Origin: Bacteroidia bacterium
Lineage (GTDB): Bacteria; Bacteroidota; Bacteroidia; Chitinophagales; Saprospiraceae
Direction of reading: 5' to 3'
Assembly (NCBI GenBank): GCA_030431945.1
Contig: JAUIIF010000109.1
Coordinates: forward strand, 1-10,134
DNA: 10,134 nt
Both the position numbers and the translations under genes were made by a program. Shown here piece by piece: positions 5,656 through 10,134 of the stretch. Each line of letters opens with the position of its first letter. Position 1 is the stretch's first letter. The notes beneath the pieces were generated by a model. It was not told the origin of the DNA. It ran no database searches and was given only the letters and a program-made list of their open reading frames with translations.

Positions 5656-6333
5656 ATGAATAAGACGATACTTAAGGCAGATATTGAAGCCCTGAACGCT
5701 GAATTTGCTGCCCTGGATTTTCAGGACCGCTTTTTCCGGCTCTACGAATATTTTCCCGTCGGGGAAGTCCTGTTTACCAGCAGCTTTGGCACCAAGTCCG
5801 TCGTGATGCTGACCTTCGTCAGCCGTGCCAATAAGGCCCAGAAGGTACACATGCTGAATACGGGGTACCATTTTCCCGAAACCCTGACGTATAAAGATAC
5901 CCTGAGTGAGGTTACCGGCCTGGAAGTGGTGGAAATTCATCCGGATGCCACCCGCCATCAGCAAACGCTGGAAACCGAAATGTGGGACAGCCAGCCCAGT
6001 CGCTGCTGCCACTACAATAAAGTTATGCCCCTGAAAGCCGTCAAGGAAGAACATACCGTATGGATGTCCGGCGTCCACAGTTACCAGACCATGAACCGTG
6101 CCGCCATGCGGATCTTCGAAGAAGTGGACGGGCTGATCCATTTTCACCCGCTGATTGATATCACCGAAGGAGAGTTTTTATACTACCTCGAAAAAGATAA
6201 ATTGCCCCGCCATCCGCTGGAGGCTCAGGGCTATGGTTCCATCGGCTGCCACCATTGTACCCGCCCCGGGCAGGGCCGGGCGGGGCGCTGGGCCGGTAAA
6301 GACAAGGACGAGTGCGGCCTGCACGTAGGCTAA
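5656..6333 (+). CDS. cysH: 4Fe-4S assimilatory adenylylsulfate (APS/PAPS) reductase
   Basis: This 225-residue cytoplasmic enzyme reduces adenylylsulfate (or phosphoadenylylsulfate) to sulfite using thioredoxin-type thiols. The PP-loop-type nucleotide site is TSSFGTKSVVML (41-52), followed by MLNTGYHFPETLTYKD (66-81). Four cluster cysteines are visible, C117-C118 (RCCHYNK) and C198/C201 (GCHHC). This marks the iron-sulfur bacterial/plant type, which generally prefers APS over PAPS. The catalytic cysteine is C220 in the ECGLH motif near the C-terminus. The loop usually rich in Arg after SGV reads SGVHSYQTMNRAAM, with His141 where Arg is common. The reductase lies 58 nt after the siroheme gene, and its product feeds the sulfite reductase. 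ATP sulfurylase genes are not in the window. The ATG at 5656 gives the usual short lead to the P-loop. Confidence 0.94.
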   Translation: MNKTILKADIEALNAEFAALDFQDRFFRLYEYFPVGEVLFTSSFGTKSVVMLTFVSRANKAQKVHMLNTGYHFPETLTYKDTLSEVTGLEVVEIHPDATRHQQTLETEMWDSQPSRCCHYNKVMPLKAVKEEHTVWMSGVHSYQTMNRAAMRIFEEVDGLIHFHPLIDITEGEFLYYLEKDKLPRHPLEAQGYGSIGCHHCTRPGQGRAGRWAGKDKDECGLHVG

Positions 6334-6335
6334 GT

Positions 6336-6389
6336 CCGCCAGGCGCCCTCGCGGCCCGCTTCGTCTCTGAGCACGAGGCTGGCCGGCGG
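6336..6389 (+). promoter_or_regulatory. Long imperfect GC-rich hairpin directly after cysH
   Basis: Segment 6336-6351 (CCGCCAGGCGCCCTCG) can pair with 6374-6389 (CGAGGCTGGCCGGCGG) at 13 of 16 positions, including one G-T wobble. The loop is 22 nt. The stem begins 3 nt after the cysH stop and there is no U-tract. It probably acts as an intercistronic structure that lowers or separates expression of the ferredoxin reductase gene, which starts 55 nt later behind an AT-rich leader. Confidence 0.45.
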
Positions 6390-6444
6390 GGTTGGTACCC
6401 GCAGTGGCGATAAACTGCAACTTGCAAAATTTGTTAATTACCCA

Positions 6445-7491
6445 ATGAAAGATAAAATGATCCAGACAGATATCCTCATTATTGGTGCCGGACCGGTCGG
6501 CCTGTTTACCGTTTTTGAAGCGGGTTTGCTCAAACTCCGTTGTCACCTTATTGACAGCCTGGGCCAACCCGGAGGTCAGCTAACGGAAATCTATCCAAAG
6601 AAACCCATTTACGATATTCCGGGGTACCCAAGTGTCCTGGCCGGGGAGTTGGTGGATAATCTGATGGAGCAGATCAAGCCCTTTAACCCCGGGTTTACCC
6701 TGGGGGAGCGCGCAGAGCGCGTCGAGAAGGTAGGCGAGAAGATGTATCAGGTAACGACCTCAAAAGGGACCGTACATCAGGCTCCGGTTATTATGATTGC
6801 TGGCGGCCTCGGCTGCTTTGAGCCCCGGAAACCCCCCATTCCGGGCATCAACGATTACGAAGATAAAGGGGTCGCCTACGTTATTCGCGACCCTGAAGTG
6901 TACCGCAATAAGCGGGTACTCCTGGCCGGCGGTGGTGATTCTGCGCTGGACTGGACCATCTTCCTCGCGGACGTTGCCAGTGAGGTGACGCTCGTCCACC
7001 GCCGCGATTCCTTCCGGGGGGCGCTGGACAGCGTGGAAAAAGTGATGGAACTGGCGGAGGCCGGAAAAATCAACCTGATCACCAACGCCCAGGCCACCGG
7101 AATTTCCGGTGATGGCAAGGTAGAGGGAATCACCGTAAAGCATAAGTCTGGCGACGAAGAACTGATCGCCGTAGATGACTTCGTCCCGCTCTTTGGTCTG
7201 GCTCCGAAGCTGGGGCCAATTGCCGACTGGGGGCTCCAGATCGATAAAAACGCAATTGTGGTGGACACCACGGACTACGGTACCGGTGTACCGGGCATCT
7301 ACGCCATCGGTGACATCAATACCTACCAGGGCAAATTAAAGTTGATCCTCTGCGGTTTCCACGAAGGGACGATTGCCGTTCAGTCCGCCTTCAGCTACAT
7401 CTACCCGGACAAGAAGCTCAGCTTCAAGTATACAACCGTTAACGGCGTTCAGGGTCTCCCGAAATCTTCCGACGAAGCAGTCCCGGCGTAG
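6445..7491 (+). CDS. Ferredoxin-NADP(+) reductase, type 2 (thioredoxin-reductase-like fold, YumC family)
   Basis: This 348-residue FAD enzyme moves electrons from NADPH to ferredoxin. The FAD motif GAGPVGLF is at 14-21, and the adjoining LGQPGGQLTEIYPKKPIYDIPGYP segment spans 39-62. The pyridine-nucleotide motif GGGDSALDW is at 162-170, and HRRDSFR (185-191) supplies Arg residues suited to the NADPH phosphate. The second FAD motif, YAIGDINTYQGK, is at 286-297. The redox CxxC of true thioredoxin reductase is absent, which with the overall pattern places it with Bacillus YumC-type reductases. It comes 111 nt after cysH and before a strong terminator, so it is the last gene of the sulfur cluster. 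It is a natural electron supplier for the ferredoxin-dependent sulfite reductase, though it may serve other ferredoxin pathways. A second ATG at 6457 is possible. Confidence 0.9.
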   Translation: MKDKMIQTDILIIGAGPVGLFTVFEAGLLKLRCHLIDSLGQPGGQLTEIYPKKPIYDIPGYPSVLAGELVDNLMEQIKPFNPGFTLGERAERVEKVGEKMYQVTTSKGTVHQAPVIMIAGGLGCFEPRKPPIPGINDYEDKGVAYVIRDPEVYRNKRVLLAGGGDSALDWTIFLADVASEVTLVHRRDSFRGALDSVEKVMELAEAGKINLITNAQATGISGDGKVEGITVKHKSGDEELIAVDDFVPLFGLAPKLGPIADWGLQIDKNAIVVDTTDYGTGVPGIYAIGDINTYQGKLKLILCGFHEGTIAVQSAFSYIYPDKKLSFKYTTVNGVQGLPKSSDEAVPA

Positions 7492-7518
7492 CCTAACCTG
7501 CCGGCAACACGGAATAAT

Positions 7519-7550
7519 AATGGCCAGCCTCTTCGTGGAGGCTGGCCATT
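7519..7550 (+). terminator. Rho-independent-type terminator after the sulfur operon
   Basis: A perfect 13-bp stem is formed by AATGGCCAGCCTC (7519-7531) and GAGGCTGGCCATT (7538-7550), with the 6-nt loop TTCGTG. It starts 27 nt after the ferredoxin reductase stop. The upstream side is AATAATA and the downstream side is only mildly T-rich (GCTTTGC), so it may also act on the opposite strand. Confidence 0.8.
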
Positions 7551-7932
7551 GCTTTGCTGGCTAAACCTTTAGCCTGTCGGGGGAAAAACCAACGGCCACC
7601 ACCTCAGTGATAGCCGTTAGCGAAAATGTTGTTCAAAGTTCAAAGTGCTGTATGCGCCTCTGTCAAAAGTGGTGCAAAGAAACGATGAATTATCGGTCAA
7701 TAAATGCTATTTGGCGACAAATAAAGATTGCTTTACTTTTTAGATGACAAGGCCGGTTTCTTGGTCGATAAGTTGCTTTAAAAGGTCGCTCAATATTCAG
7801 CAGCTGGACTTAATGGTGGTTTTTTGTGAGGCAACGGTAGGTTTTTATGGGTTATTGGTGCTGTTTTTTTGAGGTAAAGTGTACGATCGGAACGGTGAAA
7901 TTGACCTGAGACAGCCGGACGGGCGCGTTTGA
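7551..7932. other. Convergent intergenic region without a convincing gene
   Basis: This 382-nt stretch lies between the sulfur-operon terminator and the 3' end of the O-methyltransferase gene. It looks more AT-rich than its neighbours. It holds a weak inverted repeat, AACGGC/GCCGTT (7591-7596 and 7613-7618), and a tandem GTTCAAA GTTCAAA (7631-7644). A few open frames of about 18-20 codons appear, none with a supporting ribosome site. No clear terminator for the minus-strand operon was found. An unannotated small RNA or a decayed gene is possible but cannot be shown from sequence alone. Confidence 0.5.
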
Positions 7933-8571
7933 CTACAGCTTTCTGCCAATACTGACCCCATCCCTTAGCGGCAGCAGTACCACCTCCATGCGGTGGTCAT
8001 TGAAGAGGAGGTCATTATACGCCTGCAGTGCTTCCACGTCGGGGTTGGGCCTGCCGGTTTTATTGACTTTGCCATCCCATAAAATGTTATCGGCCAGCAA
8101 GAGCCCTCCCGGGGTGATGCGGTCCACCAACTGGTGGAAATAATCGGGGTAACCCCGTTTGTCCCCGTCCAGGAAAACGAGGTCGAAGGTCCCCTCCAGA
8201 CGGTTAATGACGTCAGTGGCCTGTTCTACGTGAAGTTTGATCTGCCGGGAAAACGGTGAGTTGCGAAAGTGTGCCGCGGCCAGCAGCGCGACCTCCTGGT
8301 CGCCCTCAATGGCGTGTAACACCCCGCCAGGGGCAAGGCCTTCCGCCAGGCACAGGGCGGAGTAGCCCGTAAAGGTGCCTACTTCCAGAATGGTACGTGG
8401 TTGCCGAAGTTTACTGAGCAGCGCCAACAGCCGGCCCTGAAGCCGGCCGCTCAGCATTTGCGGAGCCATGGTTTTGAGAAAGGTCTGGCGCTCCACCTCC
8501 TGTAAGTAATCGGGCACCGGGCCAGAGTGAGCTTCGGCGTATTCGTAGCGGGGGTCGATCAGGTCGCGCAT
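7933..8571 (-). CDS. SAM-dependent O-methyltransferase (cation-dependent, caffeoyl-CoA/catechol OMT-like)
   Basis: This 212-residue cytoplasmic enzyme transfers a methyl group from S-adenosylmethionine to a hydroxyl group of an unknown small molecule. Motif I is ILEVGTFTGYSALCLAEGL (61-79), with acidic E89 in HAIEGD as the likely ribose contact. LVFLDGDKRGYPDYF (131-145) and LLLADNILWDGKV (157-169) hold the Asp/Asp-Asn metal ligands and the active-site Lys typical of family PF01596. The C-terminal LPLRDGVSIGRK is also typical. Length and motif order are normal for bacterial members. The gene starts 6 nt after the TlpA-like gene stop, so it is the last gene of that operon. The substrate cannot be inferred; the neighbouring thioredoxin gives no obvious link. 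Confidence 0.93.
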   Translation of the reverse strand: MRDLIDPRYEYAEAHSGPVPDYLQEVERQTFLKTMAPQMLSGRLQGRLLALLSKLRQPRTILEVGTFTGYSALCLAEGLAPGGVLHAIEGDQEVALLAAAHFRNSPFSRQIKLHVEQATDVINRLEGTFDLVFLDGDKRGYPDYFHQLVDRITPGGLLLADNILWDGKVNKTGRPNPDVEALQAYNDLLFNDHRMEVVLLPLRDGVSIGRKL

Positions 8572-8577
8572 CAGGGA

Positions 8578-9123
8578 TTAGTCTTGCGGGTGGGAAGTGG
8601 GTACGCCGGAGGCACCTGCTGCCAGTAGGGGCGGGATGTCTTCCAGTGGCACGTTCACTTCGATAATGGCATGGTCCGGGGCCAGAAGCAGGTTGGTGGG
8701 CACCTGTTTGATGCCATACAGACCGGCAATTTGTCCACCGAGAAACTTAAAGCTGCTGGTGTAATCCATTACCTGGTGGGGCCAGGTTCGCTGGTCCCGG
8801 GTTCTGGCGCGGTGCCAGGCACTGCTGTCCCGCTCGATGGCAACGGAAACAATGGTGAGGTCTTCGCCATACTGCTGGTGCAAGGCCACCAGTGCCGGGC
8901 TTTCCCGTCGGCAAGGCCCGCACCAACTTCCCCAAAAATCAAGCAGAACGTACTGGCCGCGAAGATCTTTCAGGCTGAATTCCTGGCCATCAGCGCGTAC
9001 GGCGGCAAAATCCGGCGCGTATTCCTCCGCCCCCACGCTGGGGGTAAAGTACCAGGCCCGGCCGCCAAACCAGCCGGCGAGTAACAGTAGTGGAATCCAG
9101 AATTTTCTACCAGGCATTCTCAT
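8578..9123 (-). CDS. Membrane-anchored TlpA-like thiol-disulfide oxidoreductase
   Basis: This 181-residue thioredoxin-fold protein probably acts outside the cytoplasmic membrane. After MRMPGRK there is a hydrophobic segment (about 8-27) that serves as a signal anchor. The domain proper begins with YAPDFAAVRADGQEFSLKDLRGQYVLLDFWGSWCGPC, here given as spanning residues 35-71. The redox pair is C68 and C71 in WCGPC, and the cis-proline is P142 in QVPTN. The GS/WCGPCRRESP pattern is typical of TlpA/ResA reductases of the AhpC/TSA-like group. The ATG at 9123 overlaps the end of the small upstream gene by 17 nt; the ATG at 9117 is an alternative. The frame stays open to 9225, but those codons shadow the upstream gene. 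The overlap suggests translational coupling. Likely roles are reduction of envelope disulfides or cytochrome maturation. Confidence 0.9.
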   Translation of the reverse strand: MRMPGRKFWIPLLLLAGWFGGRAWYFTPSVGAEEYAPDFAAVRADGQEFSLKDLRGQYVLLDFWGSWCGPCRRESPALVALHQQYGEDLTIVSVAIERDSSAWHRARTRDQRTWPHQVMDYTSSFKFLGGQIAGLYGIKQVPTNLLLAPDHAIIEVNVPLEDIPPLLAAGASGVPTSHPQD

Positions 9124-9427
9124 CGTCCAGGGGGGGTGTTTGGTACGCTTGTTTGGTCTGCAGCCGGCGGCATTGCCGTTCGTAGAGCAACCGGGCCAGA
9201 CCGATATTGGCGGCCTCCGGGGCATCCGGCCGGAAGGCGGCAGCCACGGCCTCCTCGGAGACGTCGAGCGTATAGCATAAACTCATCAGCTGTTCCATCC
9301 GGTGTTGCATCCAGTAGTCTACAGCATCCGCCAGCTGACGGAGGAAGGTGGCCTCGTCCACTTGCTCCGGCAACGCGGGCAACTCGAGGGAAGAGGAAAG
9401 AAGTTGTTGGGCGGAAGGAGAACGCAT
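9107..9427 (-). CDS. Small conserved-looking helical protein of unknown function
   Basis: This 106-residue protein has no assigned function that I can name. It appears entirely helical, with a core FLRQLADAVDYWMQHRMEQL, a segment LCYTLDVSEEAVAAAF, and an ending LARLLYERQCRRLQTKQAY. This layout (a short helix, YxxDVSE, then a xxERQxxxxxTKxxF-like helix) resembles an uncharacterised Bacteroidota family I recall, in which YRIDVSE and IIERQLQK-like words are common, but no search was possible. It has no signal peptide or membrane segment. The ATG at 9427 is chosen. The longer frame up to 9481 needs a TTG start and overlaps the previous gene. The stop codon lies within the TlpA-like gene, giving a 17-nt overlap and likely coupled translation. 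Confidence 0.72.
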   Translation of the reverse strand: MRSPSAQQLLSSSLELPALPEQVDEATFLRQLADAVDYWMQHRMEQLMSLCYTLDVSEEAVAAAFRPDAPEAANIGLARLLYERQCRRLQTKQAYQTPPLDDENAW

Positions 9428-9473
9428 GGTCGGGAAACGTCTGGAAGCAGGGCAAGGTTGGTGGAGTACCTGC

Positions 9474-10013
9474 CTAATCAAAACGCAACGTCAACTGCCG
9501 GTCCTCCAGGCTCCCCGGCGCCTGATCAAAGAGTAAGATGCTGCAGGCCAGTCCCCGACCTGCCCTGTAGGTCGCAATCAGCTGGGCGTGCGCGTAGGGA
9601 CTGTAGCTGGACTTGGGGCGGAAAGTGTACATGCGGGCCCAGTCTGCGTTCAGCACGGCCAGTTCTTCCTCGTCGAAAGAATGCACCGTGGTTACCGCGT
9701 CTTCGGCGTTACTTCCCAGGTTCACCACCAGTAAGGAGGTGCGCATATGCGGCCGCTGGTAGTAGATATCGTGCTCATTTTCCGGGACGAGGTAAAAGCG
9801 CATCTCCAGCTTTTCCTCTTTGGAGTATACGGTCAGCTGGTCTTGCAGGTAGTCATTTTCGGGGCTGCGCTTCAGCCGGAAACGGGCCTCGTCCGGCAGG
9901 GCGAGGTGAACTTCGAGCTGGCTGAGCAATTCGGTAAATGCCGCCGGCAGTTCCGGTTGGCTGCTGGCTGGTCCGGAGTAAATGCAACAGGCTAAAAAGA
10001 AAAGGAAACGCAT
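9474..10013 (-). CDS. Exported protein of unknown function
   Basis: This 179-residue protein begins with a clear signal peptide, MRFLFFLACCIYSGPASSQ, with cleavage likely after PASS or nearby. The mature part is mixed alpha/beta with many charged residues. One region (about 64-83, QLTVYSKEEKLEMRFYLVPE) looks like alternating strands, and another (about 134-170) contains MYTFRPKSSYSPYAHAQLIA and a final LTLRFD strand. I do not recognise a family. The frame is open to 10073, but the ATG at 10013 directly precedes the signal peptide and is the natural start. The gene is first among the complete genes of this minus-strand string, 46 nt ahead of the small helical gene. An outer-membrane or periplasmic place is inferred from the signal peptide only. 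Confidence 0.78.
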   Translation of the reverse strand: MRFLFFLACCIYSGPASSQPELPAAFTELLSQLEVHLALPDEARFRLKRSPENDYLQDQLTVYSKEEKLEMRFYLVPENEHDIYYQRPHMRTSLLVVNLGSNAEDAVTTVHSFDEEELAVLNADWARMYTFRPKSSYSPYAHAQLIATYRAGRGLACSILLFDQAPGSLEDRQLTLRFD

Positions 10014-10050
10014 GGTGGTAAAGGTAAGGAATAGGGAAATGCTGCGGACC

Positions 10051-10079
10051 ACGTAGCTGCCGGCCTGCTCCACCTACGT
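10051..10079 (-). promoter_or_regulatory. Hairpin directly after the stop of the right-edge gene
   Basis: ACGTAG (10051-10056) and CTACGT (10074-10079) pair perfectly. After one C-C mismatch two further pairs form, leaving an 11-nt GC-rich loop. The stem begins inside the stop codon (10081-10079) of the partial gene and ends 38 nt before the next ATG. It lacks a U-tract. It may be another intercistronic structure of the kind seen elsewhere in the window. Confidence 0.35.
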
Positions 10080-10134
10080 CATTTACGGTGGGGGGCAAAA
10101 ATACTGGTGAGCCGTTCGGTCAGCAGGTTGGTCA
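10079..10134 (-). CDS. C-terminal end of a gene entering from the right edge
   Basis: Seventeen codons in one minus-strand frame read TNLLTERLTSIFAPHRK and then stop at 10081-10079. The string is a plausible amphipathic helix end and fits the tight spacing of the downstream genes, so this is probably the 3' end of a real gene. It is too short to name a family, and a chance frame cannot be excluded. Confidence 0.4.
   Translation of the reverse strand, partial: TNLLTERLTSIFAPHRK

Noticed and set aside
6445..7491. Thioredoxin reductase
   Set aside because: The overall fold fits, but the redox-active CxxC of thioredoxin reductase is missing. The sequence pattern follows YumC-type ferredoxin-NADP reductases.
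7813..7872. A 19-codon hydrophobic peptide frame (MVVFCEATVGFYGLLVLFF) in the convergent gap
   Set aside because: It is very short, has no clear ribosome site, and its hydrophobicity follows from the T-rich composition. A small toxin was considered, but no antitoxin RNA or repeat supports it.
1..10134. CRISPR array, prophage, transposon or tRNA genes
   Set aside because: No regularly spaced repeats, integrase or transposase motifs, terminal inverted repeats with target duplications, or tRNA-like cloverleaf sequences were seen.

Overview
The window looks like chromosomal DNA of a marine-type member of the Bacteroidota, most like Saprospiria (the Lewinella/Neolewinella group). This is an inference from protein family resemblance, moderately high GC, weak A-rich ribosome-binding regions, a sulfite reductase with a C-terminal HEPN-like domain, and a short anti-sigma protein of the Bacteroidota style. 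No phage, insertion sequence, CRISPR array, tRNA or rRNA was seen.

Layout. (1) Positions 1-1353, minus strand: an ECF sigma factor, a one-pass membrane anti-sigma-like protein, and the first 26 codons of an exported protein that leaves the window. (2) Positions 1354-1779: a divergent intergenic region with a three-arm inverted-repeat cluster (1443-1488), a GC-rich block, and an AT-rich presumed promoter region. (3) Positions 1780-7491, plus strand: an assimilatory sulfur cluster of sulfite reductase with HEPN-like tail, uroporphyrinogen-III C-methyltransferase, precorrin-2 dehydrogenase/ferrochelatase-like protein, 4Fe-4S APS/PAPS reductase (cysH), and a type-2 ferredoxin-NADP reductase. It ends at a 13-bp perfect terminator hairpin (7519-7550). 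(4) Positions 7551-7932: a convergent gap with no convincing gene. (5) Positions 7933-10134, minus strand: a compact gene string (read right to left) of a partial gene, an exported protein, a small conserved-looking protein, a membrane-anchored TlpA-like thioredoxin, and an O-methyltransferase.

How the genes fit together. CysH reduces activated sulfate to sulfite, and the sulfite reductase takes sulfite to sulfide. CobA and the dehydrogenase/chelatase make the siroheme that the sulfite reductase needs. The ferredoxin-NADP reductase can supply electrons from NADPH through ferredoxin. Sulfate adenylyltransferase and sulfate transport genes are not in the window.

The most unusual signals are: the HEPN-like domain fused to sulfite reductase; four near-identical copies of a roughly 22-bp motif, two of them inside lineage-specific segments of the siroheme gene; an attenuator-like three-arm repeat upstream of the sigma gene; and hairpins placed directly behind several stop codons.
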